NCBI RefSeq assembly: GCF_963678635.1
Contig: NC_087064.1
Coordinates: 6,360,411 to 6,424,410 of the forward strand
Source of the DNA: Symsagittifera roscoffensis
Lineage: Eukaryota > Xenacoelomorpha > Acoela > Convolutidae
Direction: 5' to 3'
DNA length: 64,000 bases
Shown here: positions 19,636 to 33,055 of the stretch, piece by piece
How positions within the stretch are numbered: position 1 is the stretch's first letter
Layout of the letters: each line of letters starts with the position of its first letter
Program-made: the position numbers and the translations under genes
The notes under the pieces: model-generated
What the model saw: only the letters and a program-made list of their open reading frames with translations
Database searches by the model: none
Told to the model about the DNA's origin: nothing

Positions 19636-21183
19636 GGACTGCTGACAAAAACAGAGGGCAGAAGACTAACTTCCTCGTATTCGATTAAATGAATGCTCAA
19701 ACCTCAACCAATTACGCGCCCAAATTATGACCATTCGAGCCGCCATTCGCTTACATAATTAGCGGTTTGAATGAAGACATAAAATCTAGCCGGTATTTTA
19801 CTTCAAATAAATTGAAATAACTGACTTAAATCAGTTAAAAAGTAACACATATTTTTTAGTTTGACATTCGGATTCGGTTCATGAATGTTCGAGAAATTCG
19901 ATTAATTGGATGTTCGAGAAAGTAAAAAAAGACATGAAATCCGTTTAAAATATGAAATATATCAAAGCTAAATAAACTTGAAAACAGACTCTTGATCTTC
20001 AGGCGAAGCGGAGCTTTCAAAAACTTCCGATACAACACAAACAAAGCATGGTAAGCTAGCCGACAGAAAAGTAAGACAAAAGCAACTAAGCCGAAGACAT
20101 CTATTGATAAATTATATCAAAAGCTGAGTCTATCGAATTTTTCTTAAGCCGCAAATGAGGAAAATATGGCGAGAAAGATAAATGTTAGCAAAAATGCTTA
20201 TTGAAATAAATTTTAGGAATCGGTAACAAATTTGACAAAAGTTGCGTTGACACCCAACGAACTGAAAAAATCAGTCAAACAAAATGTGAGTAAAAAATTC
20301 AAATTTGAGGCTTTTTAAGGTTCACACACAAATGAAAAATTATTCATCTCGTTTCAAACGGTAACAATTTGAGGCATTTAAGCCGAACGAAGGAGAAAAA
20401 ACGTTCATGTAAGAAAAAACGAAATATCAAAATAAGACTACAAAAATTCAAAGCTGGTTTTCAACAAACAAACACGAAACTCGTAAATTCTGAAAGTTAA
20501 AATTAAAATGCAGACATGCTAAAAACATATGTGAAAGGACTGCGACTAATTCTTAAGCCTTTGTAAGAATTAATAGAAAAACGTCTTGTTGCCGATTACG
20601 CAACACTAGCTCCCGCAAAAAAAAAATAATATGAAAAGGAGAAATTTTTGATAATCCAAATTTCCTGGAAGTTTTTCTGAATATCAGAGGAATCCATAAT
20701 GTAATTTCGGTAAAATTTCTCAAATTACAGGAACATGTATAAAAAACACAAAAATTCTTTATAACAAAACTTTTGGAAGAAAAATTTTCAGAACACAGTC
20801 AAAAATCACAACTACTAGTATTAAATAAGCTTCTAATACTAATTGAACGGCCACAAAGCCAAAAAGAAGAGGGTAGATACCCATTGAGCTAAAAAAAAAT
20901 GCCATAAAAATTGTTGTCACCAAAAAATGAAGTATTGAAATTTTGCAACACGAACTATCTGACTTAGCCGATAAAACATCAACCGAAACTATTTAGGACA
21001 GCTTTGAGCGAAAAAAAATAAACAGTAAAACCAAGGAACATATACAATGTCAGGGCTCTTATTTTTACATAAAAATTCTTCAATCTATGGTGGATATTGC
21101 AAGACAATCTTCTGATGTGACACCTAAGCCCACAAAATATAAGCAGACAAATGAAACCCCAGTAGTTAATTTTCAATTTTTCA

Positions 21184-21251
21184 AGGTCCGGCCGGGACTT
21201 GAGCCACAAATCCTAGGGTCCAAAATCGACCGCGTTAGCTCGAGGCCAAGT
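21184..21251 (-). repeat. tRNA-like SINE head (family with 27489-27569)
   Basis: Minus-strand reading gives a B-box-like GGCTCAAGTCCCGG and ends GGCCGGACCTT, aligned with the unit at 27489-27569, which ends CCGGTCGGACCTT. The tRNA-like stems are imperfect, so this is a derived repeat and not a functional tRNA. Confidence 0.45.
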
Positions 21252-23167
21252 GGAAAGCAACCCGGAAGTTGCTTGGGTTCATTAATAAGCAATGCTCTTC
21301 GCGCTCCCCTGTTGCAGTTTCAGATTTCAGACAGTTATTTCCACTTTCAGTCGCAAGTGTAAATAACATGGAGCAAAAGCAAAAACCAATAACAAAACCT
21401 AAAATGCTGAGATGATAGACTTCACTTATTTCTAAATTTCTGACCATTTTAGAGACATAATTTGGAAACTTGAAAAAAAAACAATTATTTTATTCATATA
21501 TCTCAGCTTTGTTTTATACAAATATCAAGTAACAAGAAGCTGTTTTAAAACCAACAAAAATACATACAAAAAACACACTTACAATCCTCAACCTGTTATT
21601 TTAAGGTCTAAATCTCAAAGTTTAGTAGCGTTATAATTTTCTATCTACTTTTGCAAAACCGATACAGAGACATATTTGGAGGGAGCCATACCAAAAGGAA
21701 AAATCAAACTGCAAATGTAAGAAAGGGTTATCGGTTAAGAGTCTCTACAACCTTTTCGATTTGAAACCGTCTGATATGTTATGACTTATAAAATATTTTT
21801 TAAAAAATTGAGGCTATTGTTTTAATGACCTGTGTTGTTTTAATGACCTGTGCCTAAGACACTGACCGCAATCGAACAAAAAAAAATTACGAGCTCAAAT
21901 GCTTCGGCTAATTAATGTCTAAGCCCACTCCAAACCTGACTAACTTGAAAACAGTTTATCGCGGTTTCAGCAATCAAAAAATTCCAAACACAGAGATGAA
22001 GCTGCACTTCTCAAATACAAACCAGAAAAAGCTAAAATAAGGACCCAAAACGAAAATGAAATAAGGAAAGAAACTGTTAACTTGCGCCTTGGGAAAAAGC
22101 TTTGCTATATCCCGGTATTGAACCGCCGATCGATAGATACGTATATTCACGTCCTCGTATCTGCGTCACATTGTCTTGACAATTGGCAAACACTAGTTAA
22201 CAAATTAAAGTCAACACAAGCCTTGAAAACCGTCAACTTGTAGATTAGACGTTTCACGTCCTCGCATCTACGCCATGGTCGCTTGCGCATAGACCAACAC
22301 TAGCAACCAAGGAAGCAGAGAACAGAGATTATTATATTCCCAAGGCTATAGACAAAAAATGCAGCAGGAAAAAAATCGTTAAATAACATCACACCGGCTA
22401 GTCTGCTTGTAAACACTCAAAACGGTTCTTTACTAAAAGGGATCATGAAAGCATTCGAAAAATTGACCAAATTGTTCCAAATATTTGACCACCTTTTTTT
22501 TCTGTTTTTAAAGAGAAGAAAAACTATAATTTGACGATTACAGTCACTTGACAAAAAAATTGAACAGAATAACTAAAAAAAAACGGTTGAATAACCAAAA
22601 TGTAAACAACAACGAACTTAAGTGAATCGATAATGTGTCAAATGGCCTTTCATTTTTTGAAATTCGCAATTCTTCTTTTTGGAAGGCAATTCACTAGGTT
22701 TTCTAATGGAAACTCCAAAAAAAGTGGCGGGAGCAAATCGGATTATTATTTACTGGAGCCAACAGAAAAACCAATTTGCAAAATTTATTTGCCAAATATT
22801 CGCAAAAAAATTTAAATCCAGCGATTGTCAGGCCAAATATGTATCGATAAGCAAACTCATTTAAATCTGCATGAATAGTCAAAAAAAGAATCAATCTCCG
22901 CTGCAAAAAATTTGAAGCAACTGCTACATCTTTGGAATTTTTTGCAAACTATTTTTTTACTCTCGGGCGCCATTGAAATCTTATCACAATTCCACAACCA
23001 TCAACAACAAACTGACTGACTCATTTCGGTGTTCGGTGTACTGAAACAGAAAGGAAAATGTGAGAATTGAATTGAAAAATGATAGAAAATTTTGAAAAAA
23101 TGACCACAACAAAAGTTCTGAAACCAATTAATAAGACACATTTCTGAAAATAAACTATATGCAGGAT

Positions 23168-23572
23168 CAGGGGCGGATGTGGATTTTCTCGAGGATGGGA
23201 GGGGGGGATTCTCAAAAAATTTTATCTACCTTTTTTTGAGCTCGATCAAATTGATTTTCCGAACACTCCCAGAACATTATAAAGACGCTATTTTGACCAA
23301 AAATTCTCCGACACAGGTCAATTTTTGAAAAAACAGGTAGTAGCCATTTTTGGGCATTTTTTTAACAAAAATTTTACCTAAAAATTGCATTTTTTCGGCG
23401 CGCGCTCCCCTTCTTCCTTTGGATGGCCCCGAAGTCGCCTTCATAAAAATTATAGGGTTGGTGGTCGACAAGTGGATGTCATAAAATAATACCAAAGGGG
23501 GACCCTTTGGTTGGTCAGGGGGTAGAATCCCTGAGGGGGAGGCGTCCGCCCCCCCCCCTAAATCCGCCCCTG
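23168..23572. mobile_element. 405-bp MITE with CAGGGGCGGAT terminal inverted repeats
   Basis: The left end CAGGGGCGGATGTGGATTTT and the right end CCCCCTAAATCCGCCCCTG are inverted copies. There is no coding capacity. A related right half with the same end lies at about 42370-42549. Neighbouring bases show no clear target-site duplication. Confidence 0.7.
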
Positions 23573-24689
23573 TCGAAGAGTTTCATATTTCTCGTCTTAG
23601 GCTTTTAAAACCTTTGCAGTTATAGAAAGAAGCATTTAATTTAAATGCAATTTTAGAAAAATTAAGACTGCCTCTAATTTCACACATTTTCCCAGAGAAC
23701 TTTTCCATTTATTCGCCAATTCTAAGAGATTGCCGGTTGATTTCTTTCGCTGTCCTGACTGAAAAAACGCACCAAACACTTGGCCAGCCAATATTTGCTT
23801 TTAACATCTGGTTATTCAGATGTAACAGCAGAATGTGCAAGCCGATCGAGAGTTCAAACATGACTCAAAACTCAAATATACAAAAAATACCCTCAACACT
23901 ATTAAACATGGCGTGATTGGAAAGTCGCGAATTCCTACTTAATCAGTGAAAGTTAAAAAATCACATGATTAGTCACAGCTATCAAATGGTAGCAAACAGC
24001 AGTTATCTTAGAAGTCTCTGATAACCATTGTCATACCATTTCTAATTCATTTAGCAATTCATTTTGATGAAAGAGCCGTCCGAAATTAACTGACTATTTG
24101 TAAAACAATAACTATTCTATCTTTTTCATTTGAGGCGCAAAATTTCATTATAGCTATACTAAAAATCAGTAGAAGAATGCGCCCCATTGTTACACAGAAC
24201 AAAAACAAAAATTTTATCAAAATTCATAAAAAAAGAAATTGTAGACAATAATATTTTATGTTATCAAAGAGCTTTACATTCGATTCAGTTGATTGATGTT
24301 TAAGCTACATTGCGGCAAGATTTTCCAAAAGGGAGCCAAAGAAACCAAATTAAAAACATATGTTAAAGCACAGCTTTCAACAGTTAGATTAATTCAAAAT
24401 TTAAACAAATCAATTCAATTAATTGACAGAAAAAAAATATTCAGAAACTAATGAGCCAGCACCAACACCCAACCCCCAAGCGTCAAAAACGGCAATGATA
24501 AAAACAATAATCGAAATCAGAGAAAAAAAAACTAACAAACCAAAAAAACTTACAAAATTTTCTGGAAAGCCTTCAACAGATATAGCGTTCCGACTACAGT
24601 TAACGCTTCCCCAGAAAAAAACGAGAAATATGCAAAAACAAATTATGTTGGTATCATCAGCAAATTCAAATAGCTGGATAGTTTGATAG

Positions 24690-25070
24690 ATCGATCAAAG
24701 GCCAGATGGATGAATGACCCTCAGGATGGCTGCATGAAATGATGCATGACTGGATGGATGGATGGCTGGATGTATCGATAGTTGGCTAGCTGGATGGATA
24801 GCTAGAAGGATGCCTGAAGGGATGGTTGACTGGAAGGGTCGATGGATAAACGGATGGCTGAATGAATAAATGATTGGACGGATAAATGGCTGGCTGGATG
24901 GATAGATGGCTGGGTGGAGAAATAACTTGATGTATGAGTAGCTGGATAGATGGCTGGTTGGACGGATGGAGTGCTTAATGAACCGCTGGCTGAATGCAAA
25001 CCTGGATGGATTAGCTGGTTGGATGACCTCTGGATGGATTAACCGATGCATGGGGGATAGATGGACGGAC
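24690..25070. repeat. Degenerate (GGAT)n-type minisatellite
   Basis: About 380 bp of GGATGGATGGCTGGATGGAT-like tetranucleotide-based repeat with many substitutions. The open frames across it on the minus strand (Ile-His-Pro-Ser repeats) are by-products of the repeat. Confidence 0.85.
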
Positions 25071-25089
25071 CAATCCTTACATAGCACTG

Positions 25090-25570
25090 CTTTGCTTGAT
25101 CTGCTTTACCTTATCTTGTCCTCGTGCTTTTAATTGCCCTCACCTGTTTTGCCTTTCTCTTCTGCTTTGCCATGAATTCGACTGCCTGGCTTTTCCAATC
25201 AATGTTATGAAAGGCTCTCCACTTCCTCGCTTTGCTCTTACTTTTTTGCCTTGTCCTTATTTCGCCCTTACCTTCCTTGTTTTGCCCTCCCCTTCACTGC
25301 CTTGTCTCGCCCTCTGCTGCCTTCCTTGCCCTAACCATAACTTTGCCCTGTCGTCCATCGACTTGCCCTGACCTTCCTTACCTTTTCCTTATTGTCTAGT
25401 ACTGCGCTCTTTTGCCTACCCCTGCCTTACTTTGCCCTGCCCCCAATTGCTTTTCCCTCCCTTCCCCTACGCTGCCGTACCTTGCCATCCCATACCTTGC
25501 CTTGCATTCTTGCGCTTTTTTTTGCACTCTTCTAGCCTTGCGCTCCCGTGTCTTTCTTCTTTCACTCTCC
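25090..25570. repeat. Degenerate CT-rich array of TTGCCCT-type units
   Basis: About 480 bp in which CCTTGCCCT/TTTGCCCTG-like words recur at irregular short spacing. The plus strand is strongly pyrimidine-rich, with a sharp compositional switch from the GGAT array on its left. Confidence 0.75.
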
Positions 25571-27488
25571 AGCTAGGATAGCTACAGCCTTGCATTCGGG
25601 CTTAACAATAATATGCCTTGCAATCGTAAACTCAAAAGCCGCAAAAGTTTATTATTCATTGCAGAAAGCAACTGGCTGAACCGTTCAAAATTTCTTTCGT
25701 TCCGAAATACTCGAACATGTGGCATATTGTGTAGCTCAAACATGGGGAGAGTGGTCGACTCATTTAAATATATCGTAGATATATTAGCAGATTATTCACG
25801 AGGAATTACTTGTTAAGCTGTTTCCATTATCCATATAATGTTTTTCAAACAGAAAAGAAGACCCGGTAGCGAAACGGCTATGCGTCTGTGGCAAAACAGC
25901 AAGCGTCAACACAGAGGCGAAGCAGAGCTTCACTCCTTTGCGATACTACACAAACATACAAAGAAAATACGAAGCCGAAAAAATGAAAAGTAGGTCAACC
26001 AAAGTTTGGATTTGCGTTTGTCTCGATAGAAGTTCATTCTAGGCAAATATGCCAGAACTTTTGCATTTAAATTAGCAAAGGAAAATTGCGAAGAGAAAAC
26101 AAAACCGACAATCTTTGAGCAGACACAAGTTGAGCCGAAAAAATCTTTCGAAAAAATCTTTCGAGTTTTAAGTCCCTCCTGAAACTACATAGCACAAAAC
26201 ATACACTCGCAATTTCAGGAAAAGTTGCTTAGAACACAAAAGAATTCAGCGAGTGGCTACTAAGCTGACAAAAATCGAGCAAACAGCAGTTGGGCCGAAA
26301 AAAATATATAATTAAACAATTTCAAGAAGTTTCACGCCCCCCTGAAACTACAAAGAAGAACAGTTACAATTGCAGCTACAGTGAAAGTTGCTTGGAACAC
26401 AGGCAAAATCCAAGGCAACTAAGCAGACGAAATTTGAACAGATAAACAAAAGTACAACAATTCAATTTTAACCGGAAAAACAATTCAATTGTATACATAC
26501 TGAAAGAAAAAACAAGAGTGCAAAGGCGACGGCGTTACCTCTATGGGTAATGAGAAGGAACCTGGACGTTGTTAAGCTTCAAGAAAGAAGCAAGTTGAAG
26601 ATTCGTAAGAAAATCTGTTTGCGGGGAAAACACTAGTTTCCAATTACAAGACACTTACTCTCGCGATAAGCGTCAAAGACGGTAATGGTGAAACAATCAT
26701 TAGAATCCGAGATTAAAAAATCTCACAAGTTTGGCCCAAATTGAATGGTTTTCTGAGCATCTTTTAAAAAATGTTATTCAGGAGGCAGTACTTGTTATGC
26801 AGCATCAAACTACTGTTTTTAAAATAAACAAGAAAACCCGGTAGCAAAACCGCAATGCAAGTAGACATCTCGTTGAAAACACTTGGAATTAAAAGGAAAA
26901 ATAGGAAATAAGAGATCCTTAACATTTTAACTAGTTATCTATTTACAAAAAGAAAAAAACCTGAGAAATCGATATTTCAAAAACTGAGCAACATGGATTA
27001 ACCATGATCCCGAACTCTTCGAGCAAAAAAAGCCAATGTGAAAAACAGCAAATTTTTCCTCTTTTAGACTGAGATAAAAACTTAATATACAAATCCAAAC
27101 AAAAGCAAAGTAACAGGAAACTGATTGGGCCATTTTCGAGAAGTGTGTGACTTTAAGAAAGAAAAGACATTTAATTCTCAAATATCATGAGCAACATCAG
27201 GCAGCAAATAACGGTATTTTCAATGGTACATAGGGATGAGACGAAAAGCATTTTGATGCTACTTCGGTCTGCCTGAACAACAAGCAAAATGCAGCCAAAT
27301 TATGTACCAAAGCGGAGCAGAACAGTTCGATTTCATGAAAAAATGGTTGCAAAACACAATTACCGCAATAAAATAAGCCTTTAGTATAGCCTGCCGAGCG
27401 CTCAAAAAGCCGTCAATACGTTCAACTGATATAAAAAAAAAGCCAATAAAGGTCCCAGAAAACGTTTGATACATATCGGAAAAAAGAA

Positions 27489-27569
27489 GGTCCGACCGGA
27501 TTCGAACCCAAGATTTAAGGATCCTAAGGCACACACATTACCACTAAACCAATTGATTGAGAGCCTCCA
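27489..27569 (-). repeat. tRNA-like SINE head
   Basis: Minus strand: A-box-like TGGTTTAGTGGTAAT, then GGGTTCGAATCCGG as B-box, ending GGTCGGACC. The T-stem pairs badly and the acceptor stem only partly, so it is tRNA-derived and not a working tRNA gene. Confidence 0.5.
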
Positions 27570-29689
27570 CGAAGTTGAGGTTCGATAACAAAACAAGGAT
27601 AGACGTTAACTGTGCAAGTAGCACAGTATGTTCCTACCATAGATTTATTCAAAAAAATTTTTTTTTTCAAATTAGTGTCGGTTTTTCTGCGCGTGTTGTG
27701 ATAAAAGGATCTGAACAAAAAGCTAAAACTTAGGCATATTCGACAAACAAACCCAAGTAAAATAAGTAAATTGGAAAACAGTTTTTGAAGAATGATTACT
27801 CGAAATAGGAAAAAATTGCGCTAAAAACTAAAAAAAAAACTAAATTTAACTAAATAAAACGAAATTTTCAAGTCTTAAATCAAGGAAAAATAAGCTTAAG
27901 TAAGCCTGTTCTTTCGCTCGAAATTACACGAAAAATCAAAAAATTTCAAACCGGTTTTTCTCGACACGAGGGAAATTTTTTGAGACATTTTTTGAAGTCG
28001 TTCCAATCAAGACTTTAATTGCTTTAACATGATATATCACTCAACCCAGTCCGATGATTATTTGAGGCATCTGATTGGGCGTGGAAACAAAAATAAAAAC
28101 TGAAACAGACCCGAAAGCAAAGTTCTTCCCCATTTTCAATGGTTGGAACATCACGTTCAAGTTCTTGCGTTGAGTTCATCATTGCAAGGGATAAGGCAAA
28201 AAACACTAGTTCCCGATTACAAGCCACTATAAATATAAACTGAAGCACCAACAAGAAAAAATCTTCTATTTTAGTTTACCGAGATCGCCGACTCTGAGTA
28301 AAATCATAGCCGCAACTGATCATGCAAACAAAATAATGACAAAAAAGTATTCAAGACAAAACCTCAAGATTTCGAGCATCCTTGAACTTTCCACCAATGA
28401 AAGGTCACGCTTTTGATACTACAATGAAACTACTCATTCATGCTGCTTTAGCATGCTGAAAAAACTTTTGCCAAAAAATCTGTATCTCGAAATATAAGCT
28501 GTTTGAAATCGACATCTTTTCAATCTAAATTTGAAACTCTATGCAGTGATATAAAGACAAGAAGCCATGGTAAAAACACAAAAAATGCATATCACAAAAA
28601 CCGAAAAGCTTGGCCATCATGCAACGCCAGGCTATACGAAACCGAAATTAATCAGCAGAATTATCGCAAAAACTTATGAATTATAGGGTCATAAAACTTG
28701 TGAAAAACATCCTTGTCTCAAAACTATTAGCTTCGGGAGTTTAAAACTGACAGCCCCTAAAACAGTTGGAACTATTTCTATGTATTCCAAAAAGAATACA
28801 TACGTATCTCTAAAACTAAAACCTTGAGGAGCCTCAGTCTTAGCCTTTAACTTTTAGTCCAATAGAAAAAAAAACACTAAATTGGCAGGAATAAGGCCGT
28901 CAAAATTACTACTCTTCTAGTTGGACATTTCCCAGGTCACTCGCTAATACAATTCCCGGTTGATTGATTTTGCTGCCCTTCCTGATTTAAAAAAAGACAC
29001 GTTGCTTGGCCAGATTATTATTGGCTCTTTTATAGGGATTTCCAGAGAGAAATTTAGATCCTCCAATCCTCAGAGCAACAGTCGATGTTAAGGTTAAAAT
29101 TAATCTCAGAGGTTTTTGATATCCATTGACCCACAAATTCTGATCAAATTTTTTGTTTCTGATCAATTTGATGAAAAATTTGTCACAATTGAACGGCTGT
29201 TTGAAAAAGAATAACAATTTTAAATTTTCAATTATGATGCAAAATTTCACACAGAGGCAAAGCGGAACTTCGCACCACTTGCGATATATCACAAACATAA
29301 AAAGCATCAAAATTTTTTTAAATGTTGACAAAACTAGGTTAACCAACATTTTTAGCTAGGGGCAAAGCTAAAGCTGGAGGTACGTGTTTGCCCGGGAGTT
29401 TCGAGAATAATCGTTTTCGAGAATAATCGAAAAAGTTTTTAAAATCGGTTAAAAATCAAAAAATCAAAAATTTCCGAGGGCGATAACTTTTTGTGTAAAA
29501 AAACTTTGTGAAAGGCCGCTAATGCTTTGTGAAAAGATCTGAGGGAAGGTAGTGTTAAAATTGTGTTTCTCTTGAAACGCCCCAAAAGTAGGTCATCAAA
29601 AATTAGGCCGAAATAATTTGGACCGAGGAATTTTAAGATGAGAAACTTTTAAAAGAAAATGCGCACAGCAAAACAATTCTAAGATGAGA

Positions 29690-29950
29690 AAACTAATCCG
29701 AAAACAGATAAGCAGACAAATAATTGACCGAAAACTTTATTTGAAACAGAATATTGTCCGGTTGAAAAAAAAGTCCAGGTCAGATTCGAACGCAAGACAT
29801 TTGCTGTCCCCGGCATATACTTTACCTCCAGGCTAAGTTGTCCGGGAACGCATATCAGTTTGAATTCATTATGAGCCAAGATACAAGTGATTCAAGTGAT
29901 TCTGTTTCACAAATTGTTGACCCGAAAAAAGTCTATATTCCGGTTTAATA
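29690..29950 (-). repeat. tRNA-derived SINE-like unit (copy 2 of the 7.7-kb unit)
   Basis: Shares AGACAAATAAT, CAGGTCAGATTCGAA, ACCTCCAGGCTAAGT and TTTGAATTCA with 7690-7900 in the same order and orientation. Confidence 0.55.
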
Positions 29951-31336
29951 ACGCGTGCTAACCGCAAGCGTAATATTATTATACAAAAACAATAAGAAAT
30001 CCGCCCCTTCGTAACAGAAGACAAACAAATGCAATTTCCAACAAGTTTCTCGACCAAATTTTTTCATCAAATTTCTCGTACGGATATAATGAAAGAAAGT
30101 ACGATCGTTGAGAGGTTCGCTCTCAAATGCCTAATGCTTAACCCGAGCAGAATAGACACAAAAAGGTTACAGAACGGTTAAGTACGAAACTCATATGGCA
30201 AAACACAATCTTTACAACCTCGGGTTCAATCTGAGCCACACACGTGAACCACACACTTGAACTACACAGCCAGAGCAGCTGCGACTAGCGCACGACCAAT
30301 ACACATTGGTCTTGGTTATTTCTTCAACCCTACCTTATTTCACCCTCTAGTAATTTTACAACTCCTACTTTATGAAATCGAAACAAGAAAACCGTACAAT
30401 AATTTGAACCCTTTCCATACCCTTTCAAACTAAGTCCCTTTCTTATCCATAGTAGTTTTCCAATTGAGTACTTATTGAGGCCAAATCAGCTATTTGTAAT
30501 TGTCTGGATGTAGTAAGTCACTCGAAAAAACTGCATTTCGAATAACTACAGGAGTAATCCTTCATTAACTTGTTCAAAATAGAGCAAACATAGATTCTGC
30601 TTATTGAAGGCAACAGTGGAAACTTCTGCCTAAAAAAATTAGAGTGCCTTACACTTAAAATCAATGTTTAACTATTCCATCAGCTATAATGTTTGAATCG
30701 GCCTTTTATATTTCCTCATCTTCCAAAGACTAACAAATACCAGTGATATCACGCCACGAGTACTAACTAAACGACAAAAACAAATGACAACGTACTGGTT
30801 TTCAAAAATACAAATGTGGAGCGACAGCAAATACAGAAGGCAAAAAACTTTATTGAAGCCAGAACTGAACATTACTATGACATTTCTACGTGAAAACCCG
30901 ATGCTGAATTAGTTTTAAAAACATCCAGGAATTGAGCATAAGTGTTATAGAGACCATCGCAGACTCCACCGCATTTCAGCAAACAACAAACGACATTGCC
31001 ACGCAACTAGCCCTGCAGCCCAAGAATCTTGTTCGAACTGACAACTCAAGCGCAAAAAACGAGTATTTACTAGTCTTTTCAACAAACAGAAATTTCTAAA
31101 TACCCAAGCTATACAAAACTTAAATATATTATAATAATATATAATATTTGACAGTAGACAAAATGAACATGGGAGAATTATTTTAATGGTCGACCCTGAA
31201 ATAGCACGTGTGCTAGAGAAATCAAACTTTTGGTTGGCTGCTGGATTTTGAGCAGGCCGCTATTCAAGCGCTTCAGAAAATTTTCGAAGAGCCCAAGCCA
31301 TCTGGAAGCCTCCTTCATTTATCTCAAAATTCATGA

Positions 31337-31387
31337 GAAAAACTAGGGAACTCGAAAAACTAGGGAACTCGAAAAACTAGGGAACTC
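31337..31387. repeat. Three tandem copies of a 17-bp unit
   Basis: GAAAAACTAGGGAACTC repeats exactly three times at 31337, 31354 and 31371. Confidence 0.9.
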
Positions 31388-33055
31388 GGATTGAAAAAAA
31401 GCAAGTAAGAAAAAATTTCAATAATAAAGCAAGTAAGAAAAGCAAAAAGGATTTATAACAAAAATTATGCACGGGAAGAATTCTAGTTACCGACTACAAG
31501 ACACTCGCTCTCCGAAGTGTAAAAACGGCTCGTACTTTTTTGTATAAACTTTTTAGAGTTTTGGTAAACACCAAGAAAAATCCTTCATCCGGTTAAATTT
31601 TCCTCTCAGAGAAGTCTGAAAACTGACCCTAAAGATCCCAGCTGATCTCTCAGACTTAAGTTTTAAGGTTGTAAATGTGGTTTTTAACTCTAATTATTAG
31701 TATGCATGCCTGAACACAAATTATTCTTAAATTGTTATTTTCACTCTTTAAACTTCAGATGCTTATGATAACTAGAGCTCAAAAAGGAAGTTGGTGATTA
31801 CTGAAGACGATAAAATATTACTTTTCAACAAACGAGGTAATATTTTACAATTAAGAAGACGATGGAAGCTAGCAAAGGTAAAAACTTTAATGTAGCTGTT
31901 TTACTAATTGTTAGATTGGATATCAACGAAGAACACCAGTTTATTTAACTCAGTTCCATATTAAGTAACGTCTGGGAGGATTTCCATTTGACTTAACTAG
32001 TTATAATCAGTTATGACGCTACTTGCGTCCTTTAGATTAAAATAGCATAAATTAGTTATGGTATGTTTCTCCATGGAGCATCTTTTGCTAGTATTTTACA
32101 TAAACTGGATTTGGTCAACCAACCCTGAATGATTCTGGATACACATGTTGCCAACGAAGACGAAAAATGAATTGGAGCAGGCTTAATGAAAACCGTATTT
32201 AGGCACGTTTTCTCAACAATTCGATTTTAATTATTTTTTTATAGTGCTTTTTGAGGGCTAGAAGCTCCGGAAAAACTCCCAGATACCTACAAAAAGAAAA
32301 AAAACCTGGGCTAGTTATTTTTTGCTTAAAATGTCTTTCACCTGTACCTAGAACCAGCGAGAAATAAATGTCTGCTATTTGATCAGTCTTTTTATTTCAC
32401 ATTTCTAAAAATGAAATGGATTCTCAGTTATGATAATCAGTTTTTGTTTTTGCCGATTACGAAGATACATTAGTTATATCCGGGGTTGAGCTCCAAATCT
32501 GTTACCATAAACTGCTTCTGAGAGGAAATTAAATGGCTGCATAGGAAATTTTATTAATTCTCAATCAAAACTTCCGTCTTAAAAAGCAAAAAAAAAACTC
32601 GTCTCCAGTTATTTTCCATACTACTACCTTGATTGGACGTTTGAAAATTGAATTTGAATAACCCATTTGAAGTATTCAGTTAATAAAATCTAGTTTTCTT
32701 GTTTAAAAAAATTAAATCAGCCTTTAAATCAATTTGGCAATCACACAAAGGGAGGCTGGGCTTAATAAATGTTAAATACAACTCCCACAGCTCGTAAAAG
32801 AATTCCTCCGCAAGCTCAAAAAAGCGCAATTGGAAAAGAAGCGACTGAACTTAGCTGTGATTTGCTGAAGATGCAGCCTCTTTAAAATTAGAAGTCAACA
32901 GGAAACAATATTTTTCACTCAACGCTTACACTCATTATGACAAACTGAAACAATTTTGAAGCAATCAGAATATTCGCAGTTTTTTGCTTGACAGTTGAGG
33001 AGGTCAAAATTTAAATTGAAAAATTCAAAATTATTGAAACTGGCAAGTATCGAAA

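Larger units (their letters stand above)
19649..24689. other. Intergenic repeat-rich DNA
   Basis: No gene recognised. It contains a GGCGAAGCGGAGCTT phrase at about 20000 shared with 25911, 29248 and 35310, many AAGCCGA phrases, and a tRNA-like unit at 21184-21251. Two related CACGTCCTCG(T/C)ATCT(G/A)CG segments lie at 22150-22180 and 22256-22275, the first next to a B-box-like GCGGTTCAATACC (minus, near 22118). A 17-bp tandem TTGTTTTAATGACCTGTG occurs at about 21818-21852, and the MITE at 23168-23572 is listed separately. Confidence 0.45.
25571..33055. other. Intergenic repeat-rich DNA upstream of the GPCR
   Basis: No gene recognised. Contents include repeat copies at 27580-27770 and 27905-28130, tRNA-like units at 27489-27569 and 29773-29834, a lone array-like unit at 29440-29560 and a 17-bp triplication at 31337-31387. 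Segments near 28930-29040 match 23700-23840 (CCGGTTGATTGATTTTGCTG-like). From about 31.6 to 33.0 kb I see no repeats or frames. Confidence 0.45.

Noticed and set aside
24695..25087. Minus-strand open frame rich in Ile-His-Pro-Ser repeats
   Set aside because: It is a direct translation of the GGAT-type minisatellite; a three-frame-open tetranucleotide repeat gives such frames without being coding.
25096..25371. Plus-strand Cys/Leu/Pro-rich frame
   Set aside because: Translation of the CT-rich TTGCCCT array, not a gene.
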